This document shows positions 41,810 through 49,947 of a stretch of DNA of 64,000 nt, piece by piece (the first letter of the stretch is position 1; every line of letters begins with the position of its first letter). The stretch comes from Streptomyces sp. Ru62 (GTDB lineage: Bacteria > Actinomycetota > Actinomycetes > Streptomycetales > Streptomycetaceae): assembly GCF_002920615.1 (NCBI RefSeq), contig NZ_PQSU01000024.1:1-64000 (forward strand), read 5' to 3'. The notes beneath the pieces were generated by a model. It worked only from the letters and a program-made list of their open reading frames with translations. It ran no database searches and had not been told where the DNA came from. The position numbers and the translations under genes were made by a program.

Positions 41810-42953
41810 TGGGCGCGAGGTCCGTCCCGGCGCCCCGGCGGCGGACCGCGACCAGGTCGGTCCGCGGCTCACCGGCCGGCGCCGGCGCCGACCCGCAGAC
41901 GCCGCCGCCCTCGTGGCAGCCCCCGGTGTCCCCGCAGCCCCCGGCCTCCGTCCGGTGCTCCGGCAGCGTCACCTGGTCGGCGCCCTCCACCTCGAACCCG
42001 GCGTCCGCGATCATCTCCAGGTCGGCCTTGCCGGCCTGGCCCTCGCTCGTCAGGTAGTCGCCGAGGAAGATGGAGTTGGCCAGGTGCAGTGCCAGCGGCT
42101 GCATCGTGCGCAGATGGACCTCACGGCCGCCCGCGATCCGGACCTCCACGTCCGGGCAGACGAACCGGACCATCGCGAGGATCCGCAGGCAGCGCTGCGG
42201 GGTGAGGTTCCACTCCTTGGCCAGCGGGGTGCCCTCGAACGGGATCAGGAAGTTCACGGGCACCGAGTCCGGGTCCAGCTCACGCAGCGAGAACACCACG
42301 TCGACCAGGTCCTCGTCGCTCTCGCCCATGCCCGCGATCAGGCCCGAACAGGCGGACAGACCGGCCGCGTGCGCCTTCTGCACCGTGTCCACCCGATCGG
42401 CGTACGTGTGGGTGGTGGTGATGTCCCCGTACGTGGACTCCGAGGTGTTGAGGTTGTGGTTGTACGCGTCCGCGCCGGCCTCGCGCAGCCGTTCGGCCTG
42501 GCCGTCGGAGAGCAGGCCGAGGCAGGCGCACACCTCGACGCCCTCGTTCTGCTCCTTGATGGCCTTGATGGTCTGCGAGACCCGGTCCACGTCCCGGTCC
42601 GTCGGGCCGCGCCCGCTGGCCACCAGACAGACCCGCTTGGCACCGCCCGCGAGGCCCGCGGCGGCGGCCTGGGAGGCCTCGTCCGGCTTGAGCCAGGTGT
42701 ACTTCAGGATGTCGGCCTTGGAACCGAGCCGCTGGGAGCAGTACGAGCAGTCCTCCGGGCACAGGCCCGACTTGAGGTTCACCAGATAGTTGAGTTTCAC
42801 CCGGCGCCCGAACCAGTGCCGGCGCACCTTGCCGGCCGCGGCCACCACGTCGAGCAGGTCGTCATCGGAGGTGGCCAGCACGGCGAGCGCTTCCTCGCGG
42901 GTCGGCAGCTCGCGCCGAAGCCCCTTGTCCACCAGCGTGTTCAGCAGGTCCAT
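41802..42953 (-). CDS. bioB: Biotin synthase with Cys/Gly-rich C-terminal tail
   Basis: A 383-residue radical-SAM enzyme from the ATG at 42953. The 4Fe-4S triad CPEDCSYC is near residue 67, and the 2Fe-2S sulfur-donor ligands lie in CLVASGRGP, CACLGLL and CSGLIAGMGE, with Arg in VRIAGGRE. It inserts sulfur into dethiobiotin. The tail has GGCGDTGGCHEGGGVCG, an extra Cys cluster beyond the standard core (about 330-340 residues), possibly for cluster repair or metal binding (inference). First gene of the minus-strand bio operon, divergent from bioF. Confidence 0.96.
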   Translation of the reverse strand: MDLLNTLVDKGLRRELPTREEALAVLATSDDDLLDVVAAAGKVRRHWFGRRVKLNYLVNLKSGLCPEDCSYCSQRLGSKADILKYTWLKPDEASQAAAAGLAGGAKRVCLVASGRGPTDRDVDRVSQTIKAIKEQNEGVEVCACLGLLSDGQAERLREAGADAYNHNLNTSESTYGDITTTHTYADRVDTVQKAHAAGLSACSGLIAGMGESDEDLVDVVFSLRELDPDSVPVNFLIPFEGTPLAKEWNLTPQRCLRILAMVRFVCPDVEVRIAGGREVHLRTMQPLALHLANSIFLGDYLTSEGQAGKADLEMIADAGFEVEGADQVTLPEHRTEAGGCGDTGGCHEGGGVCGSAPAPAGEPRTDLVAVRRRGAGTDLAPNA

Positions 42954-43021
42954 GAGGCCTGATCCTGTCCTACGGGACGGCCCCGGGCCAAGGAGACTTT
43001 GCACAACGGAGCAGGTTCACC

Positions 43022-43039
43022 GTGTGGGTATTGCCACAC
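43022..43039. promoter_or_regulatory. Inverted repeat between bioB and bioF
   Basis: GTGTGG-GTATTG-CCACAC is a perfect 6-bp dyad with a 6-nt centre in the 147-bp divergent bioB/bioF promoter region. It does not match the BioQ consensus I know (TGAAC-N3-GTTAC). It could be the operator of the local biotin regulator. Confidence 0.4.
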
Positions 43040-43100
43040 CCTGGGCGGCTGGTCGTACCGCTAGGGTCTGTCCGCTACCTACAAAAGCACCGGAGGACCC

Positions 43101-44228
43101 ATGGCGTTCGGCTGGATCGACGAGCAGGCCGGGGCGCGCCGCCGCGCCGGACTCGTCCGCACCCTGCGTCCGCGTCCCGCCGACGCGCCGCTGCTGGATC
43201 TGGCGAGCAACGACTACCTGGGCCTGACCCGCCATCCGGAGGTCGTCGAGGGAGCGGCCGGGGCCGCCCGGACCTGGGGCGGCGGCTCCACCGGCTCCCG
43301 GCTGGTCACCGGTACGACGGTCCTGCACACCGAACTGGAGCGGGCGCTGGCCGCGTTCTGCGGGTTCGAGGCGGCCCTGGTGTTCTCCTCCGGGTACGCC
43401 GCCAACCTCGCCGCGGTCACCGCGCTCGGCCCGCACGGCTCGCTGATCGTGTCGGACGCGGGCAACCACGCCTCCCTCATCGACGGCTGCCGGCTCGCCC
43501 GGGGCGGGACGCAGGTCGTCGGGCATGCCGATCCCGAGGCCGTGCGCAAGGCCCTGGCCACGCACGCGGGCGCCGCGATCGTCGTCTCCGACACGGTGTT
43601 CTCCGTCGACGGGGACCGGGCACCGCTGACCGCGCTGGCCGAGGCGTGCCGGGAGCACGGCGCGGGACTGGTCGTGGACGACGCGCACGGGCTCGGCGTA
43701 CTGGGCGAGGGCGGCCGGGGCGCGCCCTACGCGGCCGGGCTCGCGGGCGCCGAGGACGTGGTCGTCACGGCCACCCTGTCCAAGTCGCTGGGCAGCCAGG
43801 GCGGGGTGGTGCTCGGCCCGGCCCGGGTGATCGACCACCTGGTCAACGCGGCCCGGACGTTCATCTTCGACACCGGCCTGGCGCCCGCGGCGGCCGGTGC
43901 CGCGCTGGCCGCGCTGCGGCTGCTGGAACGCGAGCCCGAACGGGCGGCTCGGGCCCGTGAAGTGGCCGCGGAACTGTACGCACGGCTGACCGCCGCGGGT
44001 CTGGAAGCGGTGCGTCCGGACGCCGCGGTGGTCTCCGTGCGGGCTCCGTCCCCGGAGGGGGCGGTGCGCTGGGCGGCCGACTGCCGTACGGCGGGCCTGG
44101 CCGTGGGCTGTTTCCGTCCTCCCTCCGTGCCCGACGGCATCTCACGGCTGAGGCTGACCGCCCGGGCGGACCTCTCCGGGGCGGAGATCGAACGCGCTGT
44201 ACGAGTGATCGGCGAAACGCGACCATGA
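43101..44228 (+). CDS. bioF: 8-amino-7-oxononanoate synthase
   Basis: A 375-residue PLP enzyme from the ATG at 43101, with CGGAGGA 7 nt upstream. It has LASNDYLGLTRHPEV, STGSRLVTGTT, FSSGYAANLAAV, VDDAHGLGVLG and the PLP Lys in TLSKSLGSQGG (near residue 223). It condenses pimeloyl-ACP or pimeloyl-CoA with alanine. It is transcribed away from bioBAD, so the four genes complete the late biotin pathway. No pimeloyl-forming genes are nearby. Confidence 0.95.
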   Translation: MAFGWIDEQAGARRRAGLVRTLRPRPADAPLLDLASNDYLGLTRHPEVVEGAAGAARTWGGGSTGSRLVTGTTVLHTELERALAAFCGFEAALVFSSGYAANLAAVTALGPHGSLIVSDAGNHASLIDGCRLARGGTQVVGHADPEAVRKALATHAGAAIVVSDTVFSVDGDRAPLTALAEACREHGAGLVVDDAHGLGVLGEGGRGAPYAAGLAGAEDVVVTATLSKSLGSQGGVVLGPARVIDHLVNAARTFIFDTGLAPAAAGAALAALRLLEREPERAARAREVAAELYARLTAAGLEAVRPDAAVVSVRAPSPEGAVRWAADCRTAGLAVGCFRPPSVPDGISRLRLTARADLSGAEIERAVRVIGETRP

Positions 44229-44306
44229 GTCGGCGTACACGGCCGTGTGTCGCACGAGGGTGACGAACGGGTTGGGTGGGTCGGGGTCAGGGGTGGTGAC
44301 CTCTGA

Positions 44307-44528
44307 TCAGATCCTGGTGACGAACTCCGCCCAGCTGCCGGCGGAGAAGAGCAGCGCGGGTCCGGCGGGGTTCTTCGAGTCGCGCACGGCGAGCAGTCCG
44401 GCCGCGGGGCCGGAGCGCGGCCGGGCCGTCTCCACGCAGTTGTTCGCTCCCGTGCTGTAGCTGCTGCGCAGCCAGCGCACGGCGTGCAGGTCGGTACTGG
44501 CAGGGACGTTCCGAGGCAGAGCTGACAT
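44307..44528 (-). CDS. DUF397 protein
   Basis: A 73-residue DUF397 protein with the usual core: WLRSSYSTGANNCVETA (residues 19-35), then VRDSKNPAGPALLFSAGSWAEFV. These small proteins accompany DUF5753 HTH regulators in streptomycetes and are implicated in development and antibiotic control (whiJ/abaA-like loci). It lies 9 bp downstream of its HTH partner gene on the same strand. Molecular function unknown. Confidence 0.9.
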   Translation of the reverse strand: MSALPRNVPASTDLHAVRWLRSSYSTGANNCVETARPRSGPAAGLLAVRDSKNPAGPALLFSAGSWAEFVTRI

Positions 44529-44537
44529 GGTGCCTCC

Positions 44538-45398
44538 TTACGCGCCGTCACCTATCCCGGCGATGTAGTCCAACGATTCCTCGGGGGAAAGGGCGTGGAA
44601 CTGAAGGGTGTTGAAGGCCTCGGAGTAGGCCATGAGGTCTTCTTTCCGCTCCAGGTAGAGGCTACTCGTCAACTGGTCGAGAACAACCACGTCCAGATCA
44701 GAAGTGCTCGGAAATGAGAAGATAACGAAAGGCCCGGTCAGTCCGACATGTGCCCCCGCGGCGAACGGCAGCACCTGGAGCCGTACCTGGGGCAGCCGGG
44801 CCGCCTCCATCAGCCGTTCGAGCTGCCGCGCCATCACCTCTGGGCCACCGACCTCACGGCGCAGCACCGCCTCGTCCAGTACGGCGCTGAGCACCAGAGG
44901 CGGATCGGACCGCAGCACGTCCTGCCGGGCCAGGCGCACCTCCACCAGCGTGTCCAGGCGGTCCTCGTCCAGGTCCTTCACGGCCGCCCGGGTCACCGCG
45001 CGGGCGTACTCGGGCGTCTGGAGCAGCCCCGGCACCACGGTCGTCTCCAGGGTGCGCATCGCGCTCGCCTGCGACTCCAGGCTGATGAAGTCGCGGTAGG
45101 TGGGCGGCAGCACCCCGCGGTAGGCGTGCCACCAGCGGTGACGGCCGCCCGCGTCCTCCGCCCCCGCCAGCATCAGCAGCAACTCGCGCAGATGCGCGTC
45201 CCGCACCTGGTAGGCGTCGAGCAGCAACCGCAGATCGGCCGGTTTCACACCGCTGGCGCCGGTCTCGATGCGGCTCACCTTCGACTGGTGCCAGCCGACC
45301 AGCCGGGCGGCCTCACCGCTCGTGAGCCCCGCACCGGTGCGCAGCATGCGCAGTTCGGCGCCCAGTTTGCGGCGGCGCACTGCCGGACCGTTCTGCAT
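44538..45398 (-). CDS. XRE-type HTH regulator with DUF5753
   Basis: A 286-residue protein from the ATG at 45398, with GGAGGAG just upstream. The N-terminal Cro/C1 HTH (LRTGAGLTSGEAARLVGWHQSKVSRIETG) is followed by DUF5753 (about residues 95-275; e.g. VPGLLQTPEYARAV). It is the DNA-binding partner of the downstream DUF397 protein and lies divergent from an RsbW-like ATPase. This is the WhiJ-type triad that streptomycetes carry in many copies. Confidence 0.93.
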   Translation of the reverse strand: MQNGPAVRRRKLGAELRMLRTGAGLTSGEAARLVGWHQSKVSRIETGASGVKPADLRLLLDAYQVRDAHLRELLLMLAGAEDAGGRHRWWHAYRGVLPPTYRDFISLESQASAMRTLETTVVPGLLQTPEYARAVTRAAVKDLDEDRLDTLVEVRLARQDVLRSDPPLVLSAVLDEAVLRREVGGPEVMARQLERLMEAARLPQVRLQVLPFAAGAHVGLTGPFVIFSFPSTSDLDVVVLDQLTSSLYLERKEDLMAYSEAFNTLQFHALSPEESLDYIAGIGDGA

Positions 45399-45473
45399 GG
45401 GCTCCTCCTTACTCCTTCCGGGCCGCCCACATACGGTCTCGCGTCGCAGAGTTCACCGCTTCGAGCGACAGAT

Positions 45474-45483
45474 ATATGCATAT
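45474..45483. promoter_or_regulatory. ATATGCATAT palindrome in an AT-rich island
   Basis: A perfect 10-bp AT-rich dyad, ATATGCATAT, sits inside the 212-bp divergent gap between the HTH gene and the ATPase gene. So much A/T is rare in this GC-rich sequence. It could supply -10 elements for one or both promoters or be the operator of the HTH protein. Confidence 0.45.
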
Positions 45484-45610
45484 CTTGGTGGATCGCTCCC
45501 TGTGACCGCCCGTTGGTGGCAGTCTGGCGAACAAGCACCAGTCCGGGACCGTACTCGAACCCTCCGCCACATGTCGGACCACGGCCCCATGGGAAAGGGA
45601 CGACGTCGCC

Positions 45611-46066
45611 ATGGCAGACCACCTGGAAGCATCCGTCACTCTGCCGAGCGATCCAGCCTCGGTCTCGGCCGCCCGCTCCTACGTCGTGGGCACCCTGGCG
45701 GAGTGGGGCCTGCCGTCCGACACCGACGTCGCCGACACCGTGCGGCTCATCGTCTCCGAACTCGCCACGAACGCCGTACAGCACACCTTCGGCCAGTCAC
45801 CCACCTTCACGGTCGACATCGCGCTGCACCATGACGAACACCTGCGCATCGGCGTCACGGACAGCCATCCTCGCTTCCCGAAGAGACTGCCCGCCGCCGT
45901 CCAGCAGGACAACGGCCGCGGCATGGTCATCATCCGCTGGCTCACCGCCGAGTGCGGCGGCAGACTCCGCATCCGCCCCACGCGAGAGGGCGGCAAGACG
46001 GTCTCGATCGAACTCCCCTGGACGCTTCCGACGGCCCCGGTACCGGCGCGCCAGCAGGAGCCCTAG
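45611..46066 (+). CDS. RsbW-like ATP-binding (anti-sigma kinase type) protein
   Basis: A 151-residue HATPase_c protein from the ATG at 45611. The N box is VSELATNAVQHTFGQSP (about residues 47-63), then the DSHPRFPKR and NGRGMVIIRWLTAECGG G-box region. Such single-domain proteins phosphorylate anti-anti-sigma factors or act as partners of DUF397/HTH triads. No sigma factor or anti-anti-sigma gene is adjacent. The preceding GGGACGACG is a weak ribosome site. Confidence 0.9.
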   Translation: MADHLEASVTLPSDPASVSAARSYVVGTLAEWGLPSDTDVADTVRLIVSELATNAVQHTFGQSPTFTVDIALHHDEHLRIGVTDSHPRFPKRLPAAVQQDNGRGMVIIRWLTAECGGRLRIRPTREGGKTVSIELPWTLPTAPVPARQQEP

Positions 46067-46629
46067 CCCTCCGGACGGGGCCGGGGTGTCCTTCCCTCTC
46101 CCTGCCGAGCGGCACACGGCAGGCACACGCGGCCGGCGGCTCGGCGCGCTCGGTCGGCCGTCCCCAGCCCGCCGCTGACCAGCGCTCCGTGGCGGCGGAC
46201 GTACCCCCGGCGGCCGGGAAGGTGCCGAGCGGCAGCGCGCCCCCGATGAGCCCGGTGAGCCGCGCCAGTTCGTTCCGGGCCGGCTCCGGCTCGCCCGGCC
46301 TCCGGGAGACGACTGCGCCGCCGGGCGGACTCCCGGCGCGCACCGCCCAGGCGGTGGCCGGCGGCGCGGCCGTCCTGCCGCCCGGCCCGCGCGTTCCGGG
46401 AGCCCCCGTTGCCGGGCGGCGCCCATGTGCTCCAGCTCGGGGGTGCGCGCCCCGTGGCGCTCCCACGGCCCGGCCGGAGGCCGGAGGAAGCCGTGGCCTG
46501 GGCCGCCTGTCCGCTCCGGCAGGCGCCCGCGGCGGCCCGCCGCCCTTGGGTCGCGGGCGGGCGCCGGGGCGGCGCCGGCGGCGCTGGGAGCGGCCCTGCT
46601 TCTGGAGCCGCTGCCGGCCCGAGGCCGGG
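46067..46629. other. 563-bp gene-free interval
   Basis: No frame has both coding-like composition and a credible start. One minus-strand frame contains a short natural-looking stretch (EPARNELARLTGLIGGALPL, about 46220-46290), which might be a fragment of a lost gene. The rest is Ala/Gly/Pro/Arg noise expected from GC-rich DNA. Confidence 0.4.
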
Positions 46630-47103
46630 TCAGCTGACCCGGCCGTACCAGACGCTCTTCGTCCAGATCTTTTCGAGCTTCACCACGTCCCCGGTCTTCG
46701 GGGCGTGCCAGATCTTGCCGTGACCGGCGTAGATGCCGACGTGGTAGACGTACGAACCCGAGTGGAAGAAGACCAGGTCGCCCGCCTTGCGGCTCCTGGA
46801 GGAGATGTGGTGCGTCTTGTTGTACTGCTGGGCGGCGGTGCGCGGCAGCTTCTTGCCGGCCTTCTTGTAGGAGTAGAGCGTCAGCCCCGAGCAGTCGAAC
46901 CGGCGCGGCCCGGTGGCTCCCCACGCGTACGGGGCGCCCTTCTTCGAGGCCGCGACCTTGAGTGCTTTCGTCGCCAACGTCGCGGCGGAGGCGTCGGTGG
47001 CGAGGCCGGGCACCGCGATCGAGCCGCCCACGGCGGCGAGGGTCAGAGCCGAGGCCGTGCCGGCCCGGGCCATCAGCGACGGGACACGATTGAGCGCAGT
47101 CAT
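46630..47103 (-). CDS. Secreted NlpC/P60 cell-wall hydrolase under c-di-AMP riboswitch
   Basis: A 157-residue protein from the ATG at 47103. A signal peptide with a hydrophobic core (about residues 13-40, to ATDASAA) leads into one NlpC/P60 domain. The catalytic Cys is in FDCSGLTLYSY, the His in VYHVGIYAGHG, and the third polar residue near IWHAP. It should cleave peptidoglycan stem peptides outside the cell. It is compact, with no coiled coil or wall-binding repeat. The long structured leader is a ydaO-type riboswitch, so expression falls when c-di-AMP is high. Confidence 0.93.
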   Translation of the reverse strand: MTALNRVPSLMARAGTASALTLAAVGGSIAVPGLATDASAATLATKALKVAASKKGAPYAWGATGPRRFDCSGLTLYSYKKAGKKLPRTAAQQYNKTHHISSRSRKAGDLVFFHSGSYVYHVGIYAGHGKIWHAPKTGDVVKLEKIWTKSVWYGRVS

Positions 47104-47114
47104 GCGCAACCCTT

Positions 47115-47245
47115 CGTCAGCCGCCTGTGAAGGATGACCTGTCGGATTCGGGCTGGCGAAGTTGCCCGGCCGCGTTGCCACGGCTTCACCCCAAGGGTTG
47201 CCCGGAGCCGACGACCGTCCGCGTGGTGCGGACGAACATCTGTTC
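47115..47245 (-). promoter_or_regulatory. ydaO-yuaA (cyclic di-AMP) riboswitch
   Basis: Read on the minus strand, the leader contains GGGGTGAAG (47192-47184) and then CCCGAATCCGACAGG-T-CATCCTTC with CAGGCG (47152-47122). These are the conserved J2/3 and the ACCCGA-C-CCGACAGCTAAC-type 3' elements of the ydaO class, arranged in the right order before an NlpC/P60 gene. This is the classic context for this riboswitch in streptomycetes. The 5' boundary is approximate. Confidence 0.85.
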
Positions 47246-47655
47246 CGGCGACCCGCCTTGCTTGGGTCCTCCACTCCTGCCGATCCACTCCGTCGACCGG
47301 TCATCCGGGCGGCGGCAGGACTCGGCGTCCGCCCGGATCGCCCCGCCGCGGTGGCGGGGGCTTGTCGTCAGACACGGATCTTGGCTTACGACTGTCCGAA
47401 AATCCCAACGGAATCGGGGATTTGTGGCGTTACTCACCACTCACCCGTTCGGGTGGACACTGCTCTGTTCGAGCGTCCGTCAGATCCCGGACGTAGCCCC
47501 CGACCTGGGGCGAAGCGCCTTCCGGCGGCTCACGCGGTGGCGCTTGGCGCAACTCGGAAGACCCGGAAAACGATCTGGATGTACACCGGTCGGCGGTACG
47601 TCGTTCGGGCCGTTTCAAGTCCCGTCCGAACGACGCGTGTCGACGCGTGGGGCCC
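47246..47655. other. 410-bp interval with no gene seen
   Basis: The part nearest 47246 presumably holds the promoter for the riboswitch transcript. The remainder shows no coding frame, tRNA-like fold or repeat that I can support. Confidence 0.4.
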
Positions 47656-47683
47656 GCTGAGCCGGAAGAGCGTCCGGCTCAGC
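47656..47683 (-). terminator. Strong hairpin at the end of the clpP-like operon
   Basis: GCTGAGCCGGA, 6-nt loop, TCCGGCTCAGC: a perfect 11-bp stem. It straddles the stop codon of the small gene at 47679 and so ends the minus-strand clpP-like operon. Confidence 0.75.
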
Positions 47684-47984
47684 CGACGCCGTCCGGCGGG
47701 AGCGCGACGCGAGCGGCCCGGCGCTCACCGTCCAGCACCCGCAACGCTCGTGCCAGCGTGTCCCCGTGCAGCTCCGTCTCGCCCCGCTGGTGCATCAGTG
47801 CGAGCGCGTCCCGCAGCTCTGCCGCCTTGCGCACCAGGGCCTGGGCGGCGCGCAGCCCGCTGTAGGTGTCCCCGGGCCGGGCCGGGTTGATGCGGCCGAG
47901 CAGGTCGACCGCCTCCAGGTAACGGTCGATCAACTCGCCCTCCGCGCAGGTCAGCGCGGGCAGTGGCGGGAGGTCCGGCAGCAT
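47679..47984 (-). CDS. Small hypothetical protein downstream of clpP-like gene
   Basis: A 101-residue soluble, helical protein (ELIDRYLEAVDLLGRINPARPGDTYSGLRAAQALVRKAAELRDAL) from the ATG at 47984. It starts 7 nt after the clpP-like stop, so the two are co-transcribed and perhaps act together. I recognise no family. The terminator hairpin overlaps its stop codon. Confidence 0.75.
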   Translation of the reverse strand: MLPDLPPLPALTCAEGELIDRYLEAVDLLGRINPARPGDTYSGLRAAQALVRKAAELRDALALMHQRGETELHGDTLARALRVLDGERRAARVALPPDGVG

Positions 47985-47991
47985 GAGCGGC

Positions 47992-48627
47992 TCACCTCGC
48001 GTCCGGTGCGCCGGGCGTGTCCCGGCGGCTCGGCACGATGCCGTCCACCAGACCGTAGGCGACCGCCCCGGCGGCGTCCAGGATCAGGTCACGCTCCAGA
48101 TCCTCGTGGACCTGCCTGGCCGTGCGCCCCGTGTGCCGCGCGAGCATCTCCGCGAGCGTCGCGCGGATCCGGGTCAACTCCTCCGCCTGGATGAGCAGGT
48201 CGCTGGGCTGTCCGCGCACCGGCTCCGGCAGCGCGGGCTGCTCGATCACCATGCGGGCGCCGGGCAGGGTGAACCTCTTGCCCGGGGCGCCGGCCGCGAG
48301 CAGCACCGCGGCCGAGGCGGAGGCCTGGCCCAGGCAGTAGGTCGCCACGTCGCAGCCGACGTACTGCATCACGTCGTAGATCGCCGCCATGGCGTCGAAC
48401 GAGCCGCCCGGCGAGTTGACGTACAGCGTGATGTCCCGGTCCGGCGCCGTGTGCTCCAGGTACATGAGTTGCGCCGTCACGTCGTTCGCCGCCGCCGTGT
48501 CGACCGGCGTGCCGAGGAAGACGATCCGGTCCTCGAAGAGCTTCGCGTAGGGATCGAGGGTGCGCGTGACGCTCCCGGTGCGCTCGGTGAACTCGGGCAG
48601 GACATGTCGGGCGGACGGTCGGAGCAT
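47992..48627 (-). CDS. ClpP-like protein missing catalytic Ser and His
   Basis: A 211-residue protein from the ATG at 48627. The ClpP fold is clear: LFEDRIVFLGTPV, LYVNSPGGSFDAM, GKRFTLPGAR, ERDLILDAAGAVAYGLVDGIV. But the active-site motif GQAAS reads G100-Q-A-S-A104-S, with Ala at the nucleophile position and Ser on either side, and the usual MIHQP is VIEQP (Glu129 for His). The Asp is retained. It may be a ClpR-like structural subunit. Streptomycetes have several ClpP paralogues. Divergent from an HtrA-like protease. Confidence 0.88.
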   Translation of the reverse strand: MLRPSARHVLPEFTERTGSVTRTLDPYAKLFEDRIVFLGTPVDTAAANDVTAQLMYLEHTAPDRDITLYVNSPGGSFDAMAAIYDVMQYVGCDVATYCLGQASASAAVLLAAGAPGKRFTLPGARMVIEQPALPEPVRGQPSDLLIQAEELTRIRATLAEMLARHTGRTARQVHEDLERDLILDAAGAVAYGLVDGIVPSRRDTPGAPDAR

Positions 48628-48670
48628 GGGCACACCCTTCCTCGTAGCGGAGCCGCCTTCGGCGAGCTCT

Positions 48671-48720
48671 CTGTAAAAAATGTACAGGACGTACAGAAGT
48701 TAAAGGGTCCGGATGCTGTA
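48671..48720. promoter_or_regulatory. Cluster of CTGTA/TACAG half-sites between clpP-like and htrA-like genes
   Basis: CTGTA (48671), TGTACAG (48681-48687), GTACAG (48691-48696) and CTGTA (48716) lie within 50 bp, with an A6 tract between the first two. CTGTA-N7-TACAG forms a dyad and TACAG repeats with 9-bp spacing. This does not match the PopR palindrome or the ClgR box that control other streptomycete clp operons. A separate operator is inferred. Confidence 0.5.
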
Positions 48721-48827
48721 ACGGTTCATCAGGACACCGCATGGCTGCGGGCCTAAGCTGGAGGTGTAAGCGATCATTTCCGGGCTGGTCCCGGTGGGTG
48801 CCGCCCGTCGTCGGAAGGCTCCACGCC

Positions 48828-49916
48828 GTGGGTGCGAAAGTCAGAGCCGCGCTCGTCGGAACAGCGGTCGCGTCATTGGTCTTGGGCGGAACGGTGGCGA
48901 ACGCGGCCCCGGCGGACGATTCGCCGCAGGACATCTTCGAGAAGGCCGCGCCGGGCACCGTCCACGTGGTGGGCAAGACCGAGGCGGGAAGCGGCTTCAT
49001 CTACGACGCCGACAAGGGGCTCATCGTCACCAACGCGCATGTCGTCGCGGGGGAGAACGCCCTCAAGGTCGTCGTCCAGGACAAGGGGGAGGTGCCCGTC
49101 CGGCTCCTGGGCACCGATCCGTGCGAGGACGTCGCCGTCCTGCAGTTCAGTACGCCGCAGGAGGACCTCAAGGCGTTGGAGTTCGCGGACAGCCGCGACG
49201 TCAGGGCCGCCGACGCCGTCACGGCCATCGGCTACCCGGCGTCCTTCGAGAAGAACGTGGAGGCGCAGAAGCCCGTCTACACCGCGGGCAGCGTCCAGTC
49301 GCCGAACGTGCCGGCGGACCCCTCGCCCTCCCTGCCCCACTACGCGGACACGATCCAGCACTCCGCCGCGATCAATCCCGGGAACTCCGGCGGGCCGCTC
49401 CTCGACGCCGACGGCAAGGTGATCGGCGTGAACGCCCTCGGAAACCCCGAGGCGGAGGGGCAGTACTACTCGATCAGCAGCGACCACGTGCGCCCGCTGC
49501 TGGACGGGCTGGCCTCCGGTGAGAGGCACAACGACCCCGGCTGGCTGGTCGGCTCCCTGGACGACCCGGACCTCAGCGCCGTCTTCCGCGACGATCCCAA
49601 GACGGAACGGATGGTGGCCGACGCGCAGGAGCGGTTGCTCAAGGACGGCACCAGCGGGCTGTTCGTGGAGAACACGGCGACCGACTCGGAGGCGGCCAAG
49701 GCCAACCTGGAGTTCGGCGACGTGATCACCGCGGTGAAGGACACTCCCGTGGCCACGGTCGGCGACCTCTGCGACGTCCTGCAGTCCGCGGCTCCCGGGG
49801 AGAAGCTCCCGCTCGAAGGCAAGTACAGCCTCAATGCCGGCGCGACGGCGGACGACAGCCACGTCATTCGTTTCGGTGAGGACTGGACCACCGATCTGCT
49901 CCTGCCGAAGAAGTAG
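48828..49916 (+). CDS. Secreted HtrA-like trypsin-family protease with PDZ-type domain
   Basis: A 362-residue protein from the GTG at 48828 (GGAAGG about 10 nt upstream). A signal peptide (about residues 1-27, to ANAAPA) is followed by a trypsin-like domain. The triad is H71 (VTNAHVV), D101 (CEDVAV) and S187 (NPGNSGGP). A PDZ-like region spans about 285-345 (GLFVENTATDSEAAKANLEFGDVITAV). No membrane anchor remains after cleavage. It is probably an extracellular or wall-zone stress protease. The 12-mer TAAGCTGGAGGT at 48754 may hold its -10 element. Confidence 0.92.
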   Translation: MGAKVRAALVGTAVASLVLGGTVANAAPADDSPQDIFEKAAPGTVHVVGKTEAGSGFIYDADKGLIVTNAHVVAGENALKVVVQDKGEVPVRLLGTDPCEDVAVLQFSTPQEDLKALEFADSRDVRAADAVTAIGYPASFEKNVEAQKPVYTAGSVQSPNVPADPSPSLPHYADTIQHSAAINPGNSGGPLLDADGKVIGVNALGNPEAEGQYYSISSDHVRPLLDGLASGERHNDPGWLVGSLDDPDLSAVFRDDPKTERMVADAQERLLKDGTSGLFVENTATDSEAAKANLEFGDVITAVKDTPVATVGDLCDVLQSAAPGEKLPLEGKYSLNAGATADDSHVIRFGEDWTTDLLLPKK

Positions 49917-49947
49917 GTCCCGCGGGGACGCCCCGTAAGCTGGAGGT

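Noticed and set aside
44237..44248. ACACGGCCGTGT palindrome after bioF as terminator
   Set aside because: A 12-bp dyad with no loop cannot form a useful hairpin; it may be chance or a weak protein site.
46067..46629. Coding frame on either strand between the ATPase and NlpC/P60 genes
   Set aside because: Only one short natural-looking stretch, no start or ribosome site, composition otherwise noise.
47560..47650. tRNA-like T-arm (GTTTCAAGTCCC) near 47610
   Set aside because: No acceptor stem, D-arm or anticodon arm can be folded around it.
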